Assembly: GCA_018607135.1 (NCBI GenBank)
Contig: JABBCA010000104.1
Span: 1-64,000, forward strand
Direction: 5' to 3'
Source of the DNA: Opitutales bacterium
GTDB taxonomy: Bacteria > Verrucomicrobiota > Verrucomicrobiia > Opitutales > Coraliomargaritaceae
DNA length: 64,000 nucleotides
Under the pieces are notes generated by a model that worked only from the letters and a program-made list of their open reading frames with translations, did no database searches and had not been told where the DNA came from. Below, one piece after another: positions 52,129 through 61,842 of this stretch (its first letter is position 1; each line of letters opens with the position of its first letter). Both the position numbers and the translations under genes were made by a program.

Positions 52129-52737
52129 ATGAATATTACGAAATTGTGGAATTACATACTTTTCAGCTGCGTCTGCCTGTCGCTCGCCGCTTTCGGATCT
52201 GTGGATACTGGTGCCAGAGCTCCAGATTTCTCACTCAATGGTGCGGATGGAAACGCCTACAGTTTATCTGATTTTAGAGGCCAATACGTTGTCTTAGAGT
52301 GGACCAATCATGGCTGCCCATTTGTGGCTAAGTTTTACCGTGATGGCCACATGCAAGGCTGGCAGAAGGAAATGACTGAAAAAGGAGTTGTTTGGCTGCA
52401 GATCTGCTCATCGGCTATGGGTAAGCAAGGTTACTTAAGCCGCGACGAGGCAAAAGAATTGTATACTGCAAACGGAAGTGCATCGACTGCTTATTTAATC
52501 GACGCCTCTGGAGAAGTTGGCGGCTTGTATGACGCACGCACCACGCCGCATCTGTTTTTGATCAGTCCCGATGGAATGATTCTTTACCAAGGCGCGATTG
52601 ACAGTATCCGCTCCTTAATGAGTTCAGATATCTCCAAAGCCACTAATTACCTGATTGCGGCATACAGTAGTGCGGTGGCTGGTGAGCCAATTGAAAATCC
52701 GACTACGATTCCATATGGCTGCGGTGTCAAATATTAG
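52129..52737 (+). CDS. Periplasmic redoxin (AhpC/TSA-like)
   Basis: The 202-residue protein has a signal-like N-terminus and a thioredoxin fold: APDFSLNGADGNAYSLSDFRGQYVVLEWTNHGCPFVAKFY with a single Cys in GCPF instead of CxxC, and DARTTPHLFLISPDG with the cis-Pro. It belongs to the redoxin or peroxiredoxin-like group. It directly follows the dsbD-like gene, which could reduce it. A further Cys lies in QICSS and another near the C-terminus (YGCGVKY). Confidence 0.85.
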   Translation: MNITKLWNYILFSCVCLSLAAFGSVDTGARAPDFSLNGADGNAYSLSDFRGQYVVLEWTNHGCPFVAKFYRDGHMQGWQKEMTEKGVVWLQICSSAMGKQGYLSRDEAKELYTANGSASTAYLIDASGEVGGLYDARTTPHLFLISPDGMILYQGAIDSIRSLMSSDISKATNYLIAAYSSAVAGEPIENPTTIPYGCGVKY

Positions 52738-53156
52738 TGAGTGACGTTGCCTCTGTTTTTTCGGGAACGTGCGGGGCATTTCGATTCAAGAACGTCCCTA
52801 TAGAGTTTCCATTTTCTATACGCGACGACTGCGACGACTGCGCCGAGCGTATCAAACACCCAGTCTGCGAATTCAACGCTTCGGCCGGGGGTCAACGATT
52901 GGCGAAACTCGTCGCAGGCGCCATAAATACTGGTAATGATTGCCGCGATCAAAGCACCTCTAAATCCTTTGTTTACAAGTTTCGGGATTCTTAAAATTGA
53001 GGTGGCGACCAGTCCGAATACGAAAAAATGAGCCACCTTGTCGTAGGAAACAGTAAATCCTAAATCCGGAGTCGCCAAGCGGCTTGCACTCGAGGCGGCG
53101 TAGATTGCTAAAGCCAAAAGGACGGGGTATGCGTAGGGTCGTATCGTGGTGGTCAT
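52734..53156 (-). CDS. VanZ-like membrane protein
   Basis: The ATG at 53156 gives 140 residues (an in-frame ATG at 53198 is less likely). There are four spans, and the VanZ-family motifs YDKVAHFFVFGLVATS and DEFRQSLTPGRSVEFADWVFDTLGAVV. The role is unknown in most bacteria. It converges with the redoxin gene with a 4-nt overlap. Confidence 0.85.
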   Translation of the reverse strand: MTTTIRPYAYPVLLALAIYAASSASRLATPDLGFTVSYDKVAHFFVFGLVATSILRIPKLVNKGFRGALIAAIITSIYGACDEFRQSLTPGRSVEFADWVFDTLGAVVAVVAYRKWKLYRDVLESKCPARSRKNRGNVTH

Positions 53157-53198
53157 GGTCGTCAAGGGACTAGCTTTTTTCTGAACTGATATGAACAC

Positions 53199-53392
53199 CT
53201 ATAGTCAACCAAGATTTAGCGGCCTGTTGGCCGTCGCAGAGCGCTGTCGAAGAGCGTGTGCTTTCTATGTCTTAAGGATTTGTAGGTTCTCGGAGCGATG
53301 CCAGTTCGGCTAGAACTGTGTTTCTCTAATCGATTCAATTCTTTTTGTGTATTTCGTCCTCTAGATTTTTAAAAGCAGGCGCTACTTGGGTG
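53199..53392. other. Intergenic gap with a small hairpin
   Basis: The CGGCC-tgtt-GGCCG hairpin (53220-53233) is followed by GCAGAGCGCTGTCGAAGAGCG, which looks like other short GC-rich intergenic repeats in the window. The rest shows nothing recognisable. Confidence 0.4.
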
Positions 53393-55087
53393 TTAATGTG
53401 GCTTGGGTAGCCAAAAACGGAACGCACTTCCTGTTGGATTCGATTCCAGTAGTTCGATGTCGCCACGATGGCTGCGGAGAATTCGCTTACTGATGGAAAG
53501 CCCAAGGCCTGTTCCACCAGGACGATTGGTGAGAAAAGACTCGAAAATGTTCTCTCTGATTTCTTCGGGTATGCCTGGCCCGTTGTCTCGAATGGTGAAC
53601 TCTACTGCCTGATCTGTTTCACTGGTTTCAATACGAATGCGACCTCCTTGATTCATGACCTGTGTGGCATTGAGTATGAGGTTGAGCATCACTTGCTGTA
53701 TTTGCCCTTTGTTGACTTCCACATAGACAGCATCTTCGGGCTCTGTGTAGTCGATTTCGATGCGTTGCTGGTAGAGTTTTAATCGAACCAGGCGAAGTGT
53801 ATCTACTATGAGTTTATTGAGATTGTAGCGTGCGTGCATGCCTTCACGATTACGGCCAAAGCTGAGGACTCGATCTACAATGTCTTCGAGTTGATCTAAC
53901 TTTTCTCCGATCAACTCGACGTCGGTTTGACGCACGTCGCCCGGTTCGAACTGTAAGTCAAGTGACTGGTATAGGAGCTTAATGACGGTCAGCGGGTTGC
54001 GGATCTCGTGAGCGATCTCAGCAGCCAACATACCAAGCGTGGTGAGTTTATCATTCCGCCGAAGTGAGTCTTCGCTTGAAAAAACTCGTGAGTAAAGGCG
54101 TGCATTCTGAATCGCAATCGCTCCTAAGCCTGCAAGCGTAGAGAAGACTTTCTTCTCGTCGTTGTTGAAGCGGTGCGGTCGATCCGTATACGCGTTTAAA
54201 ACGCCAATGACTTCGTCTCCAAACGTGATTGGGGTGGAGAGCATTGAGACCAAGCCTTCTTGTTGAATGACTTTGAGAAAAGCGTTTTCTTCTGTAAATG
54301 ACAGGTCGGAGACCTCGATTTGTTTGTTGTGGCGTATGGCTGCACTGACAGAGCTTGTGGAGAGTGGGAGTTCATGATCGAGCGTCAAGACGCCCTTACG
54401 TGTGACCATTGCTTTTAAAACAAGATTTTTCTTTTCTGGTCCGAGTATGAATAGGGCACAACTCTGGCAATCCATGAGCTGCCGCCCATCGCGCACGAGG
54501 CCGTCGTAAATTTCATGACTGTCGAGTTCTCGCACGATGCGCTGACCTAAGTTGACCAACGATTCGAGTTGATTCGCCTTGGTGCGCAGTTGTTTGATGA
54601 GCCATAATCGAGAAACGACTCGCGAGGCCTCATTGGTAAGCAGAGTGAGTATTTTGAGGGCTTGATTGTCGAATGCGTTGATGGTCTCACTATCTACATT
54701 GACCACTCCAATCACCATTCCACGGTCTTCCATAGGCACGGCCATTTCAGAGCGAATCGTCGGGCGTAGGCTGATGTAGCGTGGCTCGTTGTTTACATCC
54801 GGCACATTGATCGCCTTGCCGTGCAGAGCTGCCCAGCCGGTGATGCCTTGCCCGATTGCGAGTGCCATATCATTGAAATCGGCGGGTAGGCCAAAAGAGA
54901 CCTCGAGCTCCAGTTTATGAGTATCTGGATTGATGAGAGCGATGGAGGCGCTGCTCGGATTGAGAACAGCAACAATCTCTTGAAGAATCAAATCGAGCGC
55001 GTCTTTGGGCTCCTCGGTATCGGATACCAAACTACTGATTCGGTAGAGCGAATCGATCGCGGTCTGTTCGTGTTTGGATGCTTCCAT
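53393..55087 (-). CDS. GAF-domain sensor histidine kinase
   Basis: The 564-residue cytoplasmic kinase has two GAF domains (residues about 20-160 and 190-325) and then HisKA with the phospho-His in MLAAEIAHEIRNPLTVIK. HATPase_c follows, with N-box NLILNATQVMNQGG, G1 DNGPGIPEEIRE and G2 GTGLGLSISKRI. No membrane span is seen, so the GAF domains would sense an intracellular signal. No response regulator is encoded next to it. Confidence 0.92.
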   Translation of the reverse strand: MEASKHEQTAIDSLYRISSLVSDTEEPKDALDLILQEIVAVLNPSSASIALINPDTHKLELEVSFGLPADFNDMALAIGQGITGWAALHGKAINVPDVNNEPRYISLRPTIRSEMAVPMEDRGMVIGVVNVDSETINAFDNQALKILTLLTNEASRVVSRLWLIKQLRTKANQLESLVNLGQRIVRELDSHEIYDGLVRDGRQLMDCQSCALFILGPEKKNLVLKAMVTRKGVLTLDHELPLSTSSVSAAIRHNKQIEVSDLSFTEENAFLKVIQQEGLVSMLSTPITFGDEVIGVLNAYTDRPHRFNNDEKKVFSTLAGLGAIAIQNARLYSRVFSSEDSLRRNDKLTTLGMLAAEIAHEIRNPLTVIKLLYQSLDLQFEPGDVRQTDVELIGEKLDQLEDIVDRVLSFGRNREGMHARYNLNKLIVDTLRLVRLKLYQQRIEIDYTEPEDAVYVEVNKGQIQQVMLNLILNATQVMNQGGRIRIETSETDQAVEFTIRDNGPGIPEEIRENIFESFLTNRPGGTGLGLSISKRILRSHRGDIELLESNPTGSAFRFWLPKPH

Positions 55088-55127
55088 TGAAGCTCACAAT
55101 GCCTTCTTAGGATCGAACGTCCACGAT

Positions 55128-57920
55128 TTATTGGTCTCTGACTAACTGATCGAGCTCTTCGCGGAGTGCTAGAAGGTTTGTGGTGTTGTCCGTATCTTTA
55201 TCGTGCATATTTTCGATGTAGAAAGTGTCCATAGCGACGCCGCGTTCAGTGGCAATACGTGCGAAGCTGATATCAAAACCTTTGTTGGAGATGAGGCGTG
55301 CGAGTTGATACAATAGACCGATTCGGTCGCTGGCTTGAACTTCGATAATCGTGCGCTTCAAGGAAAGCTCGTGATAGACATCTACGCTCGGAGGAAAGGG
55401 TGCGGGTAGCATGTCCTTGGTAATCGCTTTAGCTTTTTGGCGCGATTCGAGTTCTTTGATCGCAGGCATGAGTTCTTTGCCTTGAATCAACGCTTCTTCC
55501 AAGCGAGCCTCAAAAATTCCTTTCGCCTTGGTATTGGAGACTGTGCCACCCTCTGGATCCATGATGTAGAAGGTGTCGATTGTGATGTGGTCGCTACGTG
55601 AAATAGCCTTAGTGCTGACGATGTTTACGCCCGCAAGTGAAAGTGCGCCAGCAAGTTTGTAGAAGAGACCCGCGCGGTCCCATGTGACCACATTGACGAC
55701 GCTCATGCCGAGGTCGATGTCGTCGCGCCAGTCGATGGTAGGGGTGAGTGCACCCATGGTTTCGGCGGTTTGAATTTGCCCAAGCAATTGGTTCACCATA
55801 CGCAGATGGAGCTCTATTTCGTCAGAGTGGGTGTTGATAAAATAGCGTTCGGGTAGGAGACTGAAGTGGGCTTCAATTTCTTCTTCTGAAACGCCCTCGA
55901 TCACGCGATCTTTGATTTTATTATGGAGCATGGTGATTCGTTCTTGTCGTTTGGTTTCGACTACATGCTTATCTTCAAACTGCTCGATAGTCCTAAAGTA
56001 TAGGCTTCGGTGCATGGAATCTTTGTAACTATTCCAAAGGGTTGGCGCCGTGCCTCGAGCATCGCAGTAAGTGTGGACATATAGGAAACGAAGTTTTTCT
56101 GGGTCTTCGATAAACTCCGCAAATGATTGTGCCGTTTGCGGATCATCAATATCAAACTTCTGCCAGAATCGTGCCATTTCTAAATGACTGCGTATAATAA
56201 ATAAAATTTGTTCCTGTTGCTGTGCCGGTATATCAAAGCGGTCCAGTATCGGCTGCGCGATGCGAACTCCGCTAACTGCATGACCTTTAACACCTTCGGC
56301 CTTTCCGATGTCGTGCAAAAGAAGGATTAAGTAAAGTAGTAATGGATCGTCATTTTTGCGCAATTCCTTTTCATAACGTGCATACTCATCATCATATTTT
56401 ATGAATACGCGATCCAAGTGGCGGATCGTGCGTAGCACGTGCGCATCGGCAGTATAGCGGTGGTAGTATTCGTGCTGCACCATGCAGGTAAGCTTTCCGA
56501 ATTCAGGGAGATAGCGGCCCAGCACTCCTAGGTCATGCATCAAAATGAGGGTCTGGTAAACCTCTCCAGGGCTGCGTAAAATACTGCAAAAAGTCTTTGC
56601 TGCGGCAGGGCTTTGAATCACGTTGTGATCGATCAGCAGAATCGATCGAGAGATGAGATACTTTAGGTCTGGGTCGAGCTTCGCTCCAAATTGCTGCAGG
56701 AGCCGGAAGACACGAACCAATCGAGTAGGGTCTTCATCGAAAATCTTATTATTTTCAGCAGAGATCACTTTGTTCGTGATACTAAAGCCATCCACCTTCT
56801 TGACTGGTAAGTGCTGGCGCGAGCGTAGCGCTTCGCGAAAAGAGATTTTGTTTGATTTGCCTGGAGGTGCTGAGAGTGCCAATCGTTCCTTCAACATCTC
56901 GCTTGTATGGTAGATGGTGCGAGCGGCAGTATAGTAATCCTTCATGAAGGCCTCGACGCGCTCAAAGATATCTTCTTGGGGATAGTTGAGATATTTTGCG
57001 ATTAAAGGCTGTTGCTCTAAATTTAGTTTATCGGTCGGACGGCGATTTTGCAGGTGGAGCTCGGTTCGGGTGCGCAGGAGTAGGTTGTAGGCGGCATTCA
57101 TATCCTGACGTTCATCCGGACGTAGCATTTTTGCTTTTACTAGATCTGCAAAGGAGCGGTAGCCGAACTTGATGTGCGCCATCCATAGAATATTTTGATA
57201 ATCACGCAGGCCTCCAACCCCGTTTTTGATATCCGGTTCCTGTAGATAGATCGTATTGCCTGCTTTGCTATGGCGGATGCGCTCGTCGTCGAGACGTTGT
57301 AAAATATAATCTCGCGAATTCTCTTTTTTACAGAAGTCGGAAAATTGCTTATACATTTTTTTGAAAAGCGGCTCTGAGCCACAAATCATGCGAGACTCCA
57401 AAATTGCATTCTTAGATTGGATTTCCTTGCGAGCTTCATCAATGGCTTCCTTGGCATTGCGTGAAGCGTGACCGACTTTGAGCCCGAGGTCCCAGAGCGG
57501 GTATAGAATTTCCTCCGTCAGCACTTCTTGAAACTTATCGAAGTTTTTCCCTGCGGTGCTATCAGGGTATAAAAACATGATATCGATATCGCTGTGTGGA
57601 TTGAGTTCCCTACGGCCGTATCCTCCTGTTGCGAGGACAGCCATTTTACAAGGAAGTCGCCCATGCTGCGTCGCATAGAGGTCGAGTGCCGCGATAAAGA
57701 GGTTTTCGATGACGACGTCGATCATCGCGGCTCGTGCCTGGCAATTCTTGATTCCAGAGGCTCCCTTGCGGTGGTTACGCTGGAGCATGGTGTTTTCTAG
57801 CTCCATAAACCGTTTGTAGGCAGGGAGTTGCTTGCTGCGCGACTCTCCCGGATCAAAAACAAGTCGTTTGTGAGCGTGAGTGCGTAGTCGACGAAAGAGC
57901 GGGTTTTCTTGAATTGGCAT
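55128..57920 (-). CDS. glnD: PII uridylyltransferase / uridylyl-removing enzyme
   Basis: The 930-residue protein (ATG at 57920, MPIQENPLF; an in-frame start at 57983 is less likely) has the nucleotidyltransferase site GGYGRRELNPHSDIDIMFLYP, a GlnD linker, the HD domain LLHDIGKAEGVKGH, and two C-terminal ACT domains (TWDRAGLFYKLAGALSLAGVNI; QASDRIGLLYQLARLISNKGFDI). It senses glutamine and uridylylates PII, and so may set expression or activity of the GlnT-linked nitrogen cluster in the same window. Confidence 0.95.
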   Translation of the reverse strand: MPIQENPLFRRLRTHAHKRLVFDPGESRSKQLPAYKRFMELENTMLQRNHRKGASGIKNCQARAAMIDVVIENLFIAALDLYATQHGRLPCKMAVLATGGYGRRELNPHSDIDIMFLYPDSTAGKNFDKFQEVLTEEILYPLWDLGLKVGHASRNAKEAIDEARKEIQSKNAILESRMICGSEPLFKKMYKQFSDFCKKENSRDYILQRLDDERIRHSKAGNTIYLQEPDIKNGVGGLRDYQNILWMAHIKFGYRSFADLVKAKMLRPDERQDMNAAYNLLLRTRTELHLQNRRPTDKLNLEQQPLIAKYLNYPQEDIFERVEAFMKDYYTAARTIYHTSEMLKERLALSAPPGKSNKISFREALRSRQHLPVKKVDGFSITNKVISAENNKIFDEDPTRLVRVFRLLQQFGAKLDPDLKYLISRSILLIDHNVIQSPAAAKTFCSILRSPGEVYQTLILMHDLGVLGRYLPEFGKLTCMVQHEYYHRYTADAHVLRTIRHLDRVFIKYDDEYARYEKELRKNDDPLLLYLILLLHDIGKAEGVKGHAVSGVRIAQPILDRFDIPAQQQEQILFIIRSHLEMARFWQKFDIDDPQTAQSFAEFIEDPEKLRFLYVHTYCDARGTAPTLWNSYKDSMHRSLYFRTIEQFEDKHVVETKRQERITMLHNKIKDRVIEGVSEEEIEAHFSLLPERYFINTHSDEIELHLRMVNQLLGQIQTAETMGALTPTIDWRDDIDLGMSVVNVVTWDRAGLFYKLAGALSLAGVNIVSTKAISRSDHITIDTFYIMDPEGGTVSNTKAKGIFEARLEEALIQGKELMPAIKELESRQKAKAITKDMLPAPFPPSVDVYHELSLKRTIIEVQASDRIGLLYQLARLISNKGFDISFARIATERGVAMDTFYIENMHDKDTDNTTNLLALREELDQLVRDQ

Positions 57921-58111
57921 ATCCGTATTGCAGCCTCTGAGAGGCTCACGTGTAAGCAACCTTGTTTTTGGCAGCCTCGTCAAGCGAGTTTGCTTGTTTG
58001 AGCGCTGCGTGAAGCTTGGAAATAATTTTGCCTTTCTTTTTTGACGCCTGTCGTGGATCTGCTACCGCTGGACATTCGCAATTCACAAATTTATTTAAAA
58101 CAACTAATATC

Positions 58112-58690
58112 ATGCAAATCGCAGAAGGCACAGTAGTCTCTATGGACTACGCACTCAAAGATGACGAAGGCACACTGATCGATCAGTCGCAACCAGGCCA
58201 GCCATTGGTCTATCTTCACGGTCATCGTAACATTATTCCAGGCCTCGAATCCGCTCTTGTAGGCAAGACTTCAGGCGAGTCAGTCGATGTGCGCGTTGAG
58301 CCTGCTGAAGGTTATGGCGAGCCAAACCCTGCTCTTGAGCAAGTGGTGCCTCGTGATCGTTTTCAAGGGGTCGAGAGTCTTGAGGTCGGCATGCAGTTTC
58401 AAGCCAACACAGATCAAGGTCCTGTCTCTGTGCGTGTGACTAAGGTGGAAGATGAGGATGTAACTGTGGATGGAAATCACCCGCTTGCAGGTAAGCACCT
58501 CAACTTCAGCGTTACGATCCAAGAAGTGCGCGCTGGCACTGAAGAGGAGATTGCACATGGTCACATTCACCAAGGCGGTGGTTGCTGCGGAGGCGGTGGC
58601 GGCGAAGGTGGTGAATGTTGCTCTTCCGAAGGCGATGCGAAGCAGTCCGAGGGTGAATGCCAAGACGGTGGCTGTGGCTGCGCTCACTAA
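58112..58690 (+). CDS. slyD: SlyD-type FKBP peptidyl-prolyl isomerase
   Basis: The ATG at 58112 (MQIAEGTVVSMDYALKD) gives 192 residues. The FKBP fold flanks an inserted chaperone flap, with PLVYLHGHRNIIPGLESALVGKTSGE and the flap from EQVVPRDRF. The tail is rich in Gly, Cys and His (HGHIHQGGGCCGGGGG, GECQDGGCGCAH), the nickel/zinc-binding region of SlyD. It folds proline-containing proteins and may deliver nickel. An upstream in-frame start at 58016 lacks coding character. Confidence 0.93.
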   Translation: MQIAEGTVVSMDYALKDDEGTLIDQSQPGQPLVYLHGHRNIIPGLESALVGKTSGESVDVRVEPAEGYGEPNPALEQVVPRDRFQGVESLEVGMQFQANTDQGPVSVRVTKVEDEDVTVDGNHPLAGKHLNFSVTIQEVRAGTEEEIAHGHIHQGGGCCGGGGGEGGECCSSEGDAKQSEGECQDGGCGCAH

Positions 58691-58713
58691 TTCATAAAAT
58701 CTTTACGATACAA

Positions 58714-58746
58714 AGCCTCGGCAGACACACTGCCGGGGCTTTTTAT
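58714..58746 (+). terminator. Intrinsic terminator of slyD
   Basis: AGCC-T-CGGCA pairs with TGCCG-G-GGCT (58714-58723 with 58731-58740) around GACACAC, followed by TTTTATTTC. It lies 24 nt after the stop. Confidence 0.85.
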
Positions 58747-58804
58747 TTCTATTCAATCGAACCTTGTTTTCCGCTTGTGTGCGGGTATTTTTGTCAAACT
58801 ACAC

Positions 58805-61345
58805 ATGGCCAGAACAGCAAAGAAGAAAGCCGCGAAGCGCACCGTCGTTTCCGAACCACGTAAAGCTCGCTCACGACCGATCTGGGCATTGTTTCTGTTT
58901 ACCGTAGCAGTCTTGGTGTTGGCTTCGATTTTCGATTACAACTCCGGCCAGTATAACATCAGCCCACCATCCGACACGAATTGGGTTGGGCACTTCGGTA
59001 GTTTTACTGGTTTTTATGGCTATCACTTTTTTGGAGTCGCGATATGGCTACTGCCGTTGTTTCTATTTTGGATCGGCGTTCGAATGCTGATTCAGCAGGA
59101 GCCACGCAAACGCGCGATTACGAGCTCGGTGTCTTTTGTATGTTTACTGTGTGCATCTGGGCTCGTTGCGATGATGGCTTCTCCAGACCAGGTGCCTGGC
59201 AGTATTTTCGAAGAGCAACTGTCGAATGGCTTTGGCGGGATTATTGGCGAGTTACTTGCAATAAAGGTGATGGAACCCTACGTCGGCCCATTTGGGACAT
59301 TTATGATCCTGCTGATGGGCTTGATTGCTGGTGGAATCATCGTGTTTACCGACAATTTGGGTCGTTTACTCGACTACTTACAAGAAAGCTACCGCAACTT
59401 CTTAGCGAACCGTGCCAAGTCGAGCGAAGAGCGCAAGCAGCTTAAAGCAGATCGGGCAGAAGCCAAACGTCTGAACAAAATAGAGCAGAAGCGCTTAAGG
59501 GAGGACGCGAAAGCCAAACGTTCGAGTGAGAAGAGTTTACCTCCGCCCAACAAACAAGAGGCAGAGGAAGATGCCTCCGCGGAAATTCGTCGTAAGCCAT
59601 CACTCTTGAGCGGTGGGTTCTCAGCGACTGAGAGCGCGAAAGAGACGCCGCTGGCGAAGTCTAAGCTTGCGACGAAAGCGAAGGCGGCAGCCCCAGAGCC
59701 GGAACCAGTCGCCGAAGAGCCTAAAAAACCGAAGTTTGATCCTTCGATGATTAAGGTGATCTCTGGCGAGAAGGCTGAGAAGGCAGCCGTTGCAAATATT
59801 CCAGAACGTCGCGGTGACTACGTGTTTCCGCCACTAAAGCTTTTAGCTGAGCCGCAAGATGCGTCCGGACTCAGCCCTGAAGATCATGCGGGCACCATGG
59901 AAGCATTGGTTCGCACGCTTGAAGAATTTGGCGTGAAAGTTATCCCTGGTGAGATTCATACTGGGCCTGTGATCACGCGTTACGAGGTGACGCCTGCTCC
60001 GGGTGTGCGCGTTGAGAAAATTGTAAATTTAGATAAGAATATCGCGCTCGGTTTGAAGGCGCTGTCGGTGCGTATCCTGGCTCCCGTCCCAGGGAAAGGC
60101 ACGGTGGGTATCGAAGTGCCGAACAAGATCGCACAAGCGGTCTGTATGCGTGACATCGTCGAATCAAAAGCTTGGGCGGATGCCAATGCCGAGATCCCGA
60201 TTGTCCTCGGCCAAGACGTCACGGGTAAGCCGATGGTCATGGACTTGACCAAGATGCCGCACGTATTGATCGCCGGGTCTACGGGTTCAGGTAAGACTGT
60301 GTGTATCAATGCGATTATTGCGTCCTTGTTGTATCACTCAGGGCCCGAGGACTTACGCTTCATCATGGTAGATCCGAAAGTGGTGGAAATGCAGATGTAT
60401 AATTCGCTGCCCCACATGTTAATTCCAGTCGTGACTGAGGCAAAGAAGGTGCCCGGCGCGTTGAAGTGGTTGATCGCCGAAATGGAGCATCGCTACCAGA
60501 TTTTTGCTAAAACCAATGTCCGTAACATTGCCGGCTTTAATGCCAAGATCGCTAAGGACAAGGAAGAGCAAGCGAAAGCGGAGGAAATGGATGCAGATAT
60601 GAGTCCAGAAGAACGTGCTGCACTTAGTAATATGGAAGTGCCTCGCGATGACGATGCCTTCGAAGTGCCTAAAAAGAAGCTACCTTATATCGTTTGTATT
60701 ATCGATGAGTTGGCAGACCTGATGATGGTGGCACCAGCGGATATTGAAACGTGTATCGCGCGCATTGCACAACTTGCGCGTGCTGCGGGTATTCACCTCG
60801 TTCTTGCGACTCAACGTCCGTCGGTAAATGTGGTCACCGGTGTGATTAAGGCCAACTTGCCAAGCCGGATTTCTTTCAAGGTCGCGTCAAAAATTGATAG
60901 CCGCACGATTCTAGATGGAGGTGGTGCTGAAGCTTTGATCGGTAAGGGAGACATGCTCTTCATCCCCCCAGGCACGTCAAATCTTGTGCGCGCACAAGGT
61001 GCCTTTGTTTCGGATGATGAGATCAACGCGATTGTCGAATTCCTCCAAGAGAAGAATGATCCACCTGTCTTCGCTGAAGAGGTGCAGAAGCAAATCGATG
61101 CTGGAGGCGATGACGGCGGACCAACTGCTGGCACGGGTGAGGAAGAGGCCGATGAATTGCTACCCAATGCGATCGACGTGCTACGTTCCACCAAGCGCGC
61201 CTCGACTTCCATGCTGCAGCGTCGTTTACGTATCGGCTACAATCGTGCGGCTCGCTTGATGGAAGAACTCGAGGACCGCGGGATTGTAGGTCCTGAAAAC
61301 GGTTCTAGCCCACGCGAGATCATGGTTGATCTCGACACGATGTAG
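58805..61345 (+). CDS. ftsK: DNA translocase FtsK/SpoIIIE
   Basis: The 846-residue protein (ATG at 58805, MARTAKKKAAKR; an in-frame start at 58775 is less likely) has four N-terminal spans (residues about 25-190), a charged Ala/Lys/Glu linker, the RecA-like motor with Walker A AGSTGSGKTVCINA and Walker B YIVCIIDELADLMM, and the C-terminal gamma winged helix (STSMLQRRLRIGYNRAARLMEELEDRGIVG). It pumps chromosomal DNA to the septum and activates XerCD at dif. The linker is shorter than in E. coli FtsK. Confidence 0.96.
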   Translation: MARTAKKKAAKRTVVSEPRKARSRPIWALFLFTVAVLVLASIFDYNSGQYNISPPSDTNWVGHFGSFTGFYGYHFFGVAIWLLPLFLFWIGVRMLIQQEPRKRAITSSVSFVCLLCASGLVAMMASPDQVPGSIFEEQLSNGFGGIIGELLAIKVMEPYVGPFGTFMILLMGLIAGGIIVFTDNLGRLLDYLQESYRNFLANRAKSSEERKQLKADRAEAKRLNKIEQKRLREDAKAKRSSEKSLPPPNKQEAEEDASAEIRRKPSLLSGGFSATESAKETPLAKSKLATKAKAAAPEPEPVAEEPKKPKFDPSMIKVISGEKAEKAAVANIPERRGDYVFPPLKLLAEPQDASGLSPEDHAGTMEALVRTLEEFGVKVIPGEIHTGPVITRYEVTPAPGVRVEKIVNLDKNIALGLKALSVRILAPVPGKGTVGIEVPNKIAQAVCMRDIVESKAWADANAEIPIVLGQDVTGKPMVMDLTKMPHVLIAGSTGSGKTVCINAIIASLLYHSGPEDLRFIMVDPKVVEMQMYNSLPHMLIPVVTEAKKVPGALKWLIAEMEHRYQIFAKTNVRNIAGFNAKIAKDKEEQAKAEEMDADMSPEERAALSNMEVPRDDDAFEVPKKKLPYIVCIIDELADLMMVAPADIETCIARIAQLARAAGIHLVLATQRPSVNVVTGVIKANLPSRISFKVASKIDSRTILDGGGAEALIGKGDMLFIPPGTSNLVRAQGAFVSDDEINAIVEFLQEKNDPPVFAEEVQKQIDAGGDDGGPTAGTGEEEADELLPNAIDVLRSTKRASTSMLQRRLRIGYNRAARLMEELEDRGIVGPENGSSPREIMVDLDTM

Positions 61346-61393
61346 ACTCTGCGCTGAGACACGATCTATACACGTATAAACGCTTAGCAGCCT

Positions 61394-61421
61394 AACTTCT
61401 ACATTCTAGCTTCTAACTTCT
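61394..61421. repeat. Four tandem heptamers upstream of the first exbD gene
   Basis: AACTTCT, ACATTCT, AGCTTCT and AACTTCT run without gaps, ending 5 nt before the ATG at 61427. The unit is close to AACTTCG in the 11075-11173 tract. Confidence 0.65.
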
Positions 61422-61426
61422 TAAAA

Positions 61427-61840
61427 ATGGCTCGTCGTCGCACATCGAATACACCAGAAGAAGATTTTCCTATGACGCCGATGATCGACATGGTATTTCT
61501 ACTACTGGTCTTCTTTATGACGGTGAGCACCCTAGCAAAAGCCGAAAAGAATGTGGAGCTGGACCTTCCGGAATCTTCCCAAAGTGACGTCCCAAAGGAC
61601 ATCTCAGATCGTGGCACGATATCAATTAATGCAGAGGGAGTGATTCACATTGGTATGACTCCGCACACGATTGAAACGATGCAGCAAGTGATGAAACGGT
61701 CACTCGCTCAGAATCCAGAGATGAGCATTCAAGTGCGTGCGGATCAAACGACCGCTTACAGTGATATTAAAAAGGTGCTTCGAGCATGTGCTGAGGTCGG
61801 CGCTTACGAAGTGATTTACGCGACTTATCAAGCGAAGTAA
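61427..61840 (+). CDS. ExbD/TolR-type biopolymer transport protein (first copy)
   Basis: The 137-residue protein has a short cytoplasmic N-terminus, one span with the functional Asp (MTPMIDMVFLLLVFFMTVS), and a periplasmic domain with VRADQTTAYSDIKKVLRAC. It should work with an ExbB/TolQ-type channel to use the proton gradient. No ExbB gene is adjacent. It is 2 bp from the second copy. Confidence 0.92.
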   Translation: MARRRTSNTPEEDFPMTPMIDMVFLLLVFFMTVSTLAKAEKNVELDLPESSQSDVPKDISDRGTISINAEGVIHIGMTPHTIETMQQVMKRSLAQNPEMSIQVRADQTTAYSDIKKVLRACAEVGAYEVIYATYQAK

Positions 61841-61842
61841 TC

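Noticed and set aside
53335-53517. Small frame over the 3' end of the histidine kinase gene
   Set aside because: It overlaps the kinase ATPase domain in another frame and has no supporting motif.
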